Assembly (NCBI RefSeq): GCF_037975245.1
Contig: NC_092571.1
Location: 2,524,501 to 2,588,500, forward strand
Length of the DNA stretch: 64,000 bases
Origin: Apostichopus japonicus
Taxonomy: Eukaryota > Echinodermata > Holothuroidea > Aspidochirotida > Stichopodidae
Reading direction: 5' to 3'
Shown: positions 1 through 11,400 of the stretch, one piece after another
Layout of the letters: the number at the start of each line of letters is the position of its first letter
Numbering within the stretch: the stretch's first letter is position 1
The notes under the pieces: model-generated
The model's input: only the letters and a program-made list of their open reading frames with translations
Database searches by the model: none
Told to the model about the DNA's origin: nothing
Made by a program: the position numbers and the translations under genes

Positions 1-709
1 AATCATTAATGATAAAAACCCGAAACACTTTTGGAAAATTAAAAAAAAAAAAAAATCATTAACCCCATTACAACCCCAAACACAGGTAAAACAGACCAAG
101 GCATTAGAGATAACGTAGGTAACCTCATCACAAAAACCCAAGACCAAATAAAGCTAATTGAATCGTACTTTAAAAGTATATTCAAATATCTGCGATGGCC
201 CCCATACGATATCAGCTGTAAACACGAAATAGACCGTACAATTATCAGTAATGCAACTAGCTTTAACCCTGGCAACCCCTTAGGATGTCTCAACGAAAAC
301 ATCCCTCTACTCAAAAAAAAAAAAATAGATATAAACAATTGGTATAGTGCCACTATAAAATGCATCCTCCACTGGTCTTGACAACATAAATGACCAAATG
401 CTTAAAAACTCCCAGTCCGATATTCATTAACTCTCATATTTTCCTTACCCATTATTTCCCAACCCCATGGAAATCCCCCCAAAAGATTTTAATACCGAAG
501 CTAAGTAAAGACCGCAACAAAATTCAAAACTATCGACCAATTAGTCTCCTCCCCAGCCTTAGGTATGATTTTCGAAAGAATTAAAGATAACCGCACCAGA
601 ACCCACCTAGAGGAAATTAATCACCTTTCCCCGTATCAAACGGGCTAATTCCGCGCACACAAATCTACAATAAACCAACTTTCTGCTTATCTTTTAGGCA
701 GAACAAAGG
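1..709 (+). mobile_element. Degenerate LINE (non-LTR retrotransposon) fragment, reverse-transcriptase part
   Basis: Three-frame reading of the plus strand gives interrupted stretches typical of the linker and first part of a LINE reverse transcriptase: a KHFWKI-like segment near 20-50, a YRPISLLP motif near 525-560, then HLEEINHLSPYQTG and HKSTINQLS near 605-685. Frameshifts (one at the A-run near 41-54) and stop codons break it repeatedly, and the catalytic YADD region is absent, so it is a dead, truncated copy. It runs off the left edge. The clade (Jockey, CR1 or L2 type) cannot be settled from this piece. It ends close to a short hairpin at 691-737. Confidence 0.8.
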
Positions 710-737
710 TTTGAGAATCCTTTGTTCGTCCTAAAAG
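691..737. repeat. Short hairpin at the broken end of the LINE
   Basis: The arm at 691-709 pairs with 719-737 with two mismatches around a 9-base loop. It sits where the recognisable LINE reading ends, so it may mark an insertion or a rearranged end. Confidence 0.6.
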
Positions 738-1982
738 TTTTTCGGGTTTCTATTGTTCCTCTGAAGTTGCAAACTGACCAAAAAAGAAAAGAAAAAAGAG
801 GCTGATAGAGGGCGCTCGACGCATCTTGCCAGTCATACGTGATTTCAAAGCAGTCAAATCAAACCTTTCTTATTCATAAATGTTCTCCAGTTTTACGGTG
901 TTGTTTCCTCGGAAGTTGTATGCTAAGCGATAGAAGTGTTCAATGTTTTAATCGCAATTTTTCTTCAAAACTGGAACGGAGGGTGATAAAATACTGCCTG
1001 ATACCGTTGTTTTAACTGGTTGTTGTATATTAATAGTTTTCAACCGCTCCGCGACATGACTCGGCTATGCAGATTCAGGAAACGGTGCCTTGACCATTAC
1101 TTTAGCAACTAGGCAATCAAAAGAATTAAGATCTTTTAAGGACTAAAAAATGTAGAATTTATATTCCAAAATGTTTCAATACCCAGAGAGAACAGTCTTC
1201 CTGTGTGAAATAAAGACATACAGATGCTCTATGTATGAGCACATGGACATATTCAATGATCAATTTGAGCATGAAAGGCAGCTCTGCAACCCCTTTAATA
1301 ATTAATGAGTTACATTACATTGTTTTATTTACACTATTTCAGTTCCAAGTTCAGTACTCACTGAAGGTTTCGATTCTCTATCTGCCTTCAGTTTAGGTAA
1401 GATCTTGGGATTTTCATCCCTACATATCGCTAGATATTGCTAGAAATCCATACAGTACAGTGTTCTTGGTATTTCTTGAGATTTTTCGGGCCTGATCTTG
1501 AGAAATTGCAAAATCGGGAGTGGTCACACTCCATTTAGGTCAGTTCACGGCCTCTAGACGTCACTAATACACAGCCCGATCACTAGACTTGTTATCGATG
1601 AAGTGGTGTTGCCGGACTTTGTCAAGGTTTTGGTACTACAGGCGAAGGTTATTAATTAAGTTTTGAAACTCATCGGGAAGCGATAAGAGGGGTGGGGCGT
1701 AGGGGTTGTGGGGGGTGTTCATGCAGATTGGAACAATCTCAAGAAGTGATAGGTGCGTCCGCCTCCCCCCCCCCACTCCCCCCTCATGCACTACATGATA
1801 TTCACAGGAGATGTGCTCAATTCTCCAATCACATGCGGAATTTATTTTTAGATTCATTGTATGAGTTACGGTACTAGGTTTAGGGTAACAATTAGCATTC
1901 AGGTCGGAGTATAACATTTAATATCTGGATGGCAGTGTTGCATCGAAGGACATATGTCTAGTGCAGTTCGCATATAGATCCT

Positions 1983-2035
1983 GGTCTAATACCGAAATGC
2001 ATGATGTTCCCGACGACTCGGTTGAGTTCGAGACC
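1983..2035 (+). mobile_element. Possible tRNA-derived SINE remnant (weak)
   Basis: A box-A-like TGGTCTAATACCG near 1983 is followed about 40 bases later by a box-B-like GTTCGAGACC near 2026. Spacing is tRNA-like but the rest cannot be folded convincingly. Chance resemblance is quite possible. Confidence 0.25.
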
Positions 2036-2089
2036 AGCCACAGTTGGTTTCATAGCACAATTGTTTATATATATATATATATATATATA

Positions 2090-2126
2090 TTTTGACGTTT
2101 TCATATTTCCTCACTCACTAATGCAA

Positions 2127-2171
<45 letters not shown>

Positions 2172-2205
2172 CATTAGTGAGAGAGGAAATATGAAAACGT
2201 CAAAA
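2090..2205. repeat. Near-perfect 41-bp inverted repeat with an (AT)n loop
   Basis: Left arm 2090-2130 and right arm 2165-2205 are reverse complements with one mismatch, separated by a run of AT dinucleotides; another (AT)n run lies just left at about 2065-2089. The whole could form one long hairpin. It looks like a small foldback or MITE element carrying or hosting the microsatellite. Confidence 0.85.
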
Positions 2206-5063
2206 TGGAGTTGTCGGTGTAAGGGGTAAGGTGAGGCGCACGCCCCTTCTGAAATCATCGATCCGTCACTGGCTACCCTATGTGTATAATAGGGATCAGC
2301 CCTGTAATTATGTCACTGTTCCTTTTTTCTCTTCCTGGTTGCTAGCCGTTTATTCTACTCCCTCCTTTTCCTCTATTTCTTCTCCCTTGCTTTCCCTATT
2401 TTTTTTCCCCTTTTTTCTTCTCTCTTTTTTTTCTCTCCTCTTTTTCTTACCCGGGAGGCGCGCGCCCCAACGCCCCTGGATTCTTGTACATTTCTGAGCA
2501 TGAGGATAATCGCAGCTTTGATTTGAAGCTATGTCGACAAGGATTTCAGACTATTGGCAGCTGACTCCAATTTACATTTGACCTCTTAACAGAACTGCTT
2601 AAAGTGTAATACTCAGAGAGGGGGACTTACCACCTAATTATGACATTTTACCGATGCTACAGATGTTAACTAAACTCGACTACGAGGTTTTTGTATTTTG
2701 GCCGCTGATGGCCTCAATTGACCTTTGACCCCGCTCATTAACTTGAGCAGCCAAAGAATTCAGTGCTGTAAATTTACATCCTAATTTTCCTGAAATTCAT
2801 GCAAGATATGCTTGGTGAGTCATCCCGTTTAAAAGTTGGAACATCACATATACTAACGTTTACCTGCATACATACACGCCTAGATTCCCTTTTGCATTTT
2901 GGCTAGGAATCAATCAAAGATTCCTGGCATAGGATACTTATAAATTCCTCTCTTCTGAATTTACAGACTCTTTATGCATTAGACTATCTTTTAGCATCAT
3001 CACATGACCATCCTTAACGAAAAACCTTTTATAATTACCATCTGAAAATATTTTCAACATGATACCCTTGAGAAGAGCACTTTTGAAAACATGCAAGAGA
3101 GAAAAAAAACGGTATTTTTTAGGTGCATGGCAGAGATGGTCTTATGGTATTGCATAAGTATTCAAGACTATGCATGAAATAAAGATAGATTTCCCCAGAA
3201 AAAATTCTGCCAAACTGTTCCTAAAAATTTAGGAAAGCAGTTTTTCAAGTGTTTTAAGTACAGCTTTCATAACAGTGTTCTCCATTTTATCTCTTGCTAT
3301 TTCAAGGAAAAAAAAAACTGCATATCTTAGTGCTTCAATATTTACACACATGGTGATAGTATATCTTTTGAGAAGCTGCAACATCGGTGGCTCAAAAAGT
3401 TTGTGATCCTGAAATGGATCGAATCACTTTCCGATTCTTCTTCAACTTTAGTCCTATTTCTAATCCCTTTGGAGGAAACTTCCATCGGCTTGTCTCTTTG
3501 GATTGATGAAGCATTCGGCATGTCGCTACCAGAATTTGCCTTCAGGAGGTTATCCTCTTGTAAGTCTTTCCTGATCTGGTAAGAGTTAGATCGTACTTAA
3601 CTCCGAGGTGAGATGGAGGCTTTTATGTCCATAATGAGACTAGAGACTCAGTCTTGCCTGTCACTTTTCTCAATTAAAATTCTACATCCAATAAGCATTT
3701 ACAACAATGGCAATGACACACAAGTCATGTGATGTCCGTCATCACATCAGTTTCCAGACTGGCAGTTGGAACTTAATTATAACCTTAATGTCTTTGATCA
3801 CAAACACAAACTTGAAAACGTAAAAATAAACAAACAAAAAACAAAGATCAATAATAACAACAATAGTGGAATAAATTTAATAAAACTCACCATTTGCTGT
3901 CCCTCCCCAATCTCCAGTTTTATGATGATATGTTATAAGCAGTTCAAGTACTAAAATGAAACCCTTACAAAGAAATCAAGTTTGTGCAGTTTACAGAGCA
4001 TCTCACCTGAATCCTGACAACAGTACATAGACCTATATATGTCCAGTTCATGAGGTTGTGTGTACACAAGTAGACGCTCTACTGTGTTAGGCTACAAACA
4101 AATCAAAACACTGTCTACCAGTTTCTTCTAATATTCTTATTTGCAAAGAAATTTTGAAATATCATTTTTCTCTAACTACAAACTTGAAAAAAAAAGATGG
4201 GAAGCATATGAAGGAATTGTCATATTAATTATAAATAAACAAGTTTTGTGACGGTCATCTATATTCCCGTCCTCAATCCAATGTACGCCTCCTCAGATGA
4301 ATATTAATTAAGTAACAGCATGGATAAGGATGTTAATGATGTATAAAAGTCTGAGCAAGAGTTTGTAAATAATGAATATGCCTTTGACTGAGCATCAAAC
4401 AGCAGTTGATGAAGGTTCATGTACTGTATGAATGTGTACACTGTAAATAAATGTGTTCTCCAACGGTTAGTACTGACAAACCACTCAAAGAGATCGTATC
4501 AAGCGTTAATGTTGTCTGTCAGACGGCCAATCGAGACTTGATGTTGCTGGCATTTCACTTATCGACGGTTGTTAAGGCCAGACTTATGGGCAATCTCGCA
4601 AGCACAATCTCCCATCTGTTGTGCTATATAACTCTTAGCACTCCCGTAAATAGTGTAGGCACAAGAGTCGACTTTGATAGGCACAGGAGTCAACAACATG
4701 GACTGGCTGGTCGAAAAAATGTATGTTCCCTCCAGGTTCTTACTATCAGCAGCATTTGAGAGCTACTGGTATATTATGCAGTGGATTCATAGGAAGGCAT
4801 TCTTTCCACTCATCCATCTTTGATGTCGTCAATCACACAAGCCTACTCAAGACTTCCTTGTAGCTGGAGTTTGATTTGTTAGATTATGAACAATCTCGCC
4901 AAAACTTCATTGCATATAAAGAAACACTATACCTTCCGGATTACCGCAGTCCGGCCGATAATCGTTGAGACACCGATAACGTCGGGTCTAGTATCTGCTC
5001 GACTCCCATTGTCTTTGTCAGTCAATTGTTTTTCTTTCTTCATTGTTCGTCTTTTGATCCTTT

Positions 5064-5403
5064 TTAATCATCATCTTCACTGTCACTGACAAAGTTGTTT
5101 TTCTTAAACGACTTGGGGGATTCTTTCTTCTTCTTCTCCTTTTCTGGAGTCTTTTTCTTTTCTACGATTTCAATTTCCACCTCCATCATTTCAGCATCCT
5201 CTTTGGATTTCTCCTCGATATCTTCCTCTTCCTCTTCCTCCACCTTCTCCTCAGTCTCTTCCTCTTTCTCCATCTTCTCCTCGGGTTCTTTCTCCTCGGG
5301 TTCTGTCTCCTCGGGCGCTGTCTCCTCGGGCTTCGTCTCCTTTTTCTTGGACTTCTTTATCTTGGATTTATCCTTTGTCTTTGAAGATGTCGGCACATCA
5401 TCC
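5064..5403 (-). CDS. PCLAF: PCLAF coding exon 4, acidic/lysine-rich tail
   Basis: Encodes residues 92-203. A strong pyrimidine tract and AAG acceptor precede it, and its phase fits exon 3. It holds Glu/Lys blocks, with proline-spaced PEE repeats near 114-130, then SFKKNNFVSDSEDDD at the C-terminus, whose serines fit casein-kinase-2 sites. Nothing like it is in human PCLAF. Confidence 0.82.
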
Positions 5404-8400
5404 CTTAAAGGGAAAAGACCAAAAGAGAAACAATAAAGTTAATTCATCTCAAAAATTCAACATCTTCTAAAATACCAGCTGGATAAAGATTCCAGCTGCG
5501 GGTTTCTTTTACAGTAGCTGCCCCTGTTGGAGTGAAACTGTTCACAACCTTTTCAGACTTCCTGTGAAGGAGCTCAACAAAACTTGAATTACAGTAAAGA
5601 GTTTTTGTGTTTAGTGGGGTTTCAGATATTCCCACAATCTTTGACTACCAAACTCAGTTTACAAGGGCGATCTACATGGCAAATATTTGTGCTCACTGCT
5701 CAACATTTGATTTGGGAAGTCGAAATAACAAGGACTTGAACATTTAATGAGCTCTTAAAATCAGTCATGTGATCTCTGAACTCCTTCAGAAACAATCAGC
5801 TGCATGAACTTTAACCTTTGACATCTGTTAACTTTACCTCTGACAAACACAATTAATTAGGGAATAATCAACAACAGGGAGTTGATGGAAATGCAGAAAC
5901 ATTTGACCAGTGTTACATTCAAGCAACATATACTGGGTGCATGTTGTGATGGGTTGGGGTGTGTATGACAGGTGCGTACACAAAACTGCTTCAGTTCACC
6001 AACAACAACAAGAATAATAAATATATCACCAATTCACCATGCCACTTAACACAACTACACAAGAGAAACAGTTTCTAAAAAATAATGAATGTACTACCAA
6101 ATCTACATAAGGCAACATTCAAATTTGTAAGAAACAAAGGGGATGAATTCCAAAAAGATGGGCGAAAACTTTGAGTGGTAGCGAAGACACCTTAGTACTT
6201 TGAAGACTTAGTACAGGGAAAGTTTTATTAGCACTACCAAGTCATCTGGACGGTAAGTGAGGATGCAAGTTCGTCAAGGTAAGGGTTGAAAAATAACCAA
6301 GTTTGTTTTTGGCTAACAATTCTACAAATGTTTAAACTTTCTAATATTAGTAAACTACTCTAGCAGAGCAGAATCAACTTGTCATTGCACTGTACAGTAC
6401 TGTACCTACGTCAATATAACCTGTGGTAACAAATAAAGTAAAGACTAAAGAGTTTAAAAATAGTCAAGATTATCCGTAGCAAGATTAAGGAGCTTTCAGC
6501 AGGCTTATGTAACTTCAGTGAAAAGCTGAAAATATGCAGTTTTCAGAGTTGACAAAAGGCTCCATAGATCCAATAAGCTCAGTATTTCTTGCAGCCAGGG
6601 CTGATGTAGCAGAGAATTTATGCTATGTCAGTATGTCTCCTACCCAAATAAGAGATATTATTTGTATGTTTTGGATGAACAAAGGTAAGGTCTTGTAACT
6701 GATATCCTAGTATGCCAAGCACAGCCAAACTCAGCAACTTGGTAACAGGCAAACCATCCACTGCCACACTAAAGACACTAAATAATACCAAGGAATAATA
6801 ATATGACTAATTGTGTAATGATCTGCACACTTTCTGTTTGACTGGCAATTTGGTTGGGCATTCTCAAACTTGCATATTGGTCATTCCGTCTCAAATCACA
6901 GATGGCTGGTGCTGGAGCTTATCCCAAACTTACCACCCTAATTGCACGTTTAGAGCACCATGAAATAAGGATATTCTGAGAATCTCAGTTACAGTGCTTC
7001 AAAATTGGCCAAATAATCACACTTTGAAAATTCAGTAGATTTGTCGCCACCATGGCATTTTCTTGATTTTTGAGGTCTCATTTCTCAGCAATTAAACATC
7101 TTACTCCCTTTCTATAACAGAAGCCCAAAGATTCTATCCCACAGGAATGGGGGGAAAAATTAGGTTATAAAAGCATCATCTTGTAGAGTTAGGTGAAGTT
7201 AAAACAAAAATGTTCAATTTTGGTATTTTTTGCTAAAAAAAGTGCTATATTTAGTGATAAATTACTCCTAAACTATTGCTTCAGGACTTGATTCTTCCAC
7301 AGATCATTATGTTCAGTCCAAACAATACAAAATAATGACTACAATGCTTGCTTTCCTGTGATATATTTGCAAGTTGTGCAAGTTGCTATTTCATGCTGTG
7401 ATTCAGCATGAGGATGGGGGTTTTGATGCCAATGTTTTACCAACATAACCATGTGCTTCAAGCATACAATAAATTTGGTAATTTTGAAAGAGGTCACACT
7501 ACAACATACTCTAAAATTGAGTTGGAATGACCTATATGTCTGATAGCAAACTTTACAAACTATGATATCTACAGAATATTATTTATGCATATGACATTGA
7601 CAACCATGAATGTCTATCATAATGAATAAACACAGATTAAACTTTAAATTCATATTCACTACAAGTATATGGGGGGGGGGGGCAGGGGGGGAGATGATCA
7701 AGGAAAAGGCATTAACCATGAATTTATCTAGGCTCTATACAATTTGCTCAAAACAAGGTACATGTGGAAACATTTACCATATTTATCACAAATGTACATC
7801 CTTAAAGTTTTCACCAATGCTATTCTTATGCACCATTATTGTATAGCGCCAACATATACAGTAGATTATTGTCTAGCACCAACATACTGTGGATTATTGT
7901 CTAGCACCAACATGTATATAGATTATTGTATAGCACCAACATATAGATTATTGTCTAGCACCAACATATATAGATTATTGTGTAGCGCCAACATATAGAT
8001 TATTGTCTAGCACCAACATATAGATTATTGTCTAGCACCAACATATAGATTATTGTATAGCACCAACATATATATTATTGTATAGCACCAACATGTAGAT
8101 TACTGTATAGCACCAACATATAGATTATTGTCTAGCACCAACATATAGATTATTGTATAGCACCAACATATAGATTATTGTATAGCACCAACATATAGAT
8201 TATTGTATAGCACCAACTTATAGATTATTGTATACCACCAACATATAGATTATTGTATAGCACCAACATGTAGATTACTGTATAGCACCAACATATAGAT
8301 TATTATAGAGCTCCAACATATAGATACTGTAATTGTGTAGCATAAACATATAGATTATTGTATAGCACCAACTTATAGATTATTGTATAGCACCAACATA

Positions 8401-11400
8401 TAGATTAGTGTGTAGCGCCAACATATAGATTATTGTATAGCGCCAACATATAGATTATTGTATAGCACCAACTAATAGATTATTGTATACCACCAACATA
8501 TAGATTATTGTATAGCACCAACATATAGATTATTGTATAGCACCAACATATAGATTATTGTCTAGCACCAACATATAGATTATTGTATAGCACCAACATA
8601 TAGATTATTGTATAGCGCCAACATATAGATTATTGTATAGCACCAACTTAGAGATTATTGTATACCACCAACATATAGATTATTGTATAGCACCAACATG
8701 TAGATTACTGTATAGCACCAACATATAGATCTATGTATAGCACCAACATATAGATTATTGTATAGCACCAACATATAGATTATTGTATAGCACCAACATA
8801 TAGATTATTGTAGAGCACCAACATATAGATTATTGTGTAGCACCAACATATAGATTATTGTCTAGCACCAACATATAGATTATTGTCTAGCACCAACATA
8901 TATGGTTGCACATATATGGTCGCACCAGTTGGCGGCTCTGGTCTCTCGGTTTTCTGATGGAGTACAGAGAACAATGGAAAGATCTAGCCCCTTAAAATTA
9001 CTCATGTTTGGCTCATTATTGAATAAGTAGCTTATTAAAACAGGGGGGGGGCTGGGGAGATAAGTAGTTATATAGCAAAATAATGCTGCACAAGAGAAAC
9101 TTTGGTGGCGCTATACAATAATCGTAACACTCCTATTACAAGACATCCCTGGACCTACCACTGGGACTGGGTCTGCTCAGTGTGGCCAAACAGAGTGGCC
9201 AAACAATTTAACAAAGGTCCCCAAGACTTCCCCGCACAGGACTGAACTAAAATAACTTACTCTTCCATCTTACTGCTGCCGGCCCCAGCATCCTCAGGAT
9301 CCTGGTTTTCTTTGTCTAATTTTGGCTCTTTTGGGGTCTTTATGAAGAATTTGGTGATCTCAGCCTGCCATTCCGGAGTTGGTCTCGGACAGTATGGGTT
9401 GCCTCCTGCATGTTTGTTTGCCTTTGCTGTGGTCAGAAAATGAGAAAAAAAAAAAGATTTGTCAAAGCCCGGATATGATCATTAATCTTTGTATATTTAT
9501 AGCTTGGCACAGCTTGGCATTCATCTGATATTGCATTTTAACATCGCGATGTTGGAATTTGTCAAATTGCAAACCAAAAACAAATATGCGTAGAATTCTT
9601 GGAACACACGGAGGCCACAGCTCAAAATTACTGGATTAAGACAAAGCGCTATTTACTTCCAGGCAAGGCAAATCAGAGACATTCACGGCCAAATCTGTCA
9701 CAAACCGGGTCAATTAATGATGTGCTTGAGAATCTTTGCAAACCACCGTTGAACCAATTTTTGTTACACCTTACCAGATTTAACCAGAAAGACTCTTTTT
9801 TGTTGCTGCGGCAGCAAGGAGGAGAAACTGGGCACCTTCATGCTTTAATATCGATATCAATACTGTAGGTCACATCGACTTTGATAATACTAGTTGGTCT
9901 ACTAGTTCCAGTCCCTTCCTTTAGGTGAAGAACATTTTATCCCAGAAATGTCTCCCTTCTCCTCAGTCAAGAAGGATACACAATGGTGTCCTGTAAGAAC
10001 TGTATCATGGTACATCGAAACCACAAAATCAGCTTTTCTCTTTATACTTCCTACACTAGGGTATCCAAGGATACCATATCTAAGTGTGATTCTTATAGAC
10101 AGAAACTGCCACCAGAATTTTCACGAATGGTAGATTCGGAAAAAAGAGGTGATGGGCGTTAACCCTGAGAAAGGTTGATGGGAGGGGGGGGGGCTGTGCT
10201 AAAATGTTACCTGTTAATAGGCTAGGCACTGTACAGTAGATGAGAAAGTGCAAACTTTTCGTGACAGGAGAGGAGCGCAGTTAATTCAGTCGATCGAATG
10301 AGGTCAACTTTGCGGTAACCACCAAGCTGGTTACCCAAAAGTTGTGGGCACCACAGAGCAAAAATTAGTTCAAGCCGTTACCATTGAGAGCTTGTGAAAT
10401 GGCCTAAATACGTCTATACCATGGTATGGAAACAAACAGTACCGCTGCATTGCAGGGTTACCCTACCATTGACCATATATGACTAATATGAGGAATTTAA
10501 GGGAACAACACTGCACAAAACGAAATTGGGATGTCATTTTATGATGGAAACAAACTAACAACTACTGTACACAACAACACAGCTCAGTATCAACAAAACA
10601 ATCAGACAACCTCTTTCAAGTACTGGGAGGTATGTTGACCCACTATCTCATCATTTCTAGATTATTCTCGCCAAATTAACACACTTTAACCACCCGGAAT
10701 ACCTGGAGGCAAGCGGTGGTCTTTCAAGACAGAGGTTTTTACCTGAGGTTGGTGATGTCGATGATGAACTGCCTGCGTTGAAATTTTTACGAGGAGCCTT
10801 GGCAGCAACAGCTGAGAAGAAACAGAAATTTCAACAATTTAACAATTTTAACATACTGTACAATACACAGAATAGGTTTACCTTTAAAATTGGTGAAATT
10901 AGGAACTTAAGATGACGGTAAATTATACTGGAAAAGCAAGCTTTGCAAGAATAAAGTGGTCACATACAAAAAAATAAAAAATTATGATCAAGATCTCTGT
11001 AGCATTAAAAGATGACATTTAGGCAAATTTGTAAACTATTTACAGTAGAAAAATTGAGTGCTAGTAATATTTCTAGACACAAATAAAATCTATATTTGCC
11101 ACCCACAGAATTGAATCCAAAAATGTGAGCCCAAATGGTCCTAAAAGTATTGGGCGTCACAAATTCACGCCCAAAGAATGTGTCCCAAAAAGCATTGTGG
11201 TGGAAATAAAATTTGGGCCCACCCGGCCCAAAATGCACCCAGAAATATTTTGGGGACCAGATGGTCCAATAAATTTGGCACCTTAATGGTCCCAAAAATT
11301 ATTTGACACAAATTGGCTCAAAAATATATTTGCCCCCCCCCCCCAAACATTGAACCCCTAGATATACTTGAGTCAACGTTTTACACCCTTGTTTACAAAT

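Larger units (their letters stand above)
700..5063. other. Flank downstream of PCLAF, no gene seen
   Basis: No spliced coding pattern was recognised on either strand. Contents: a C/G-rich stretch near 1680-1790, the AT-spaced hairpin at 2090-2205, a pyrimidine-rich run near 2330-2450, and one copy of a roughly 50-bp dispersed repeat near 1160-1210 (second copy near 14495). The part nearest 5063 should include the PCLAF 3' UTR, but I could not fix its polyadenylation site. Confidence 0.5.
5404..9260 (-). other. PCLAF intron 3
   Basis: 3.9 kb of non-coding DNA. It holds the GGTCATTCC-ended repeat (6879-7532), a G-run at about 7671-7689, the 26-bp minisatellite (7834-8902) and an isolated inverted minisatellite unit (9107-9122). 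No further exon seen. Confidence 0.7.

Noticed and set aside
4451-4759. 102-codon open frame on the plus strand
   Set aside because: No recognisable domain, no matching splice context and ordinary AT-rich composition; likely chance, antisense to the PCLAF 3' region.
5095-5436. Ser/Phe-rich open frame opposite PCLAF exon 4
   Set aside because: A mirror of the Glu/Lys codons on the true coding strand.
7834-8902. CRISPR-like regular array
   Set aside because: Units are contiguous with no unique spacers and the host is an animal; it is a minisatellite.
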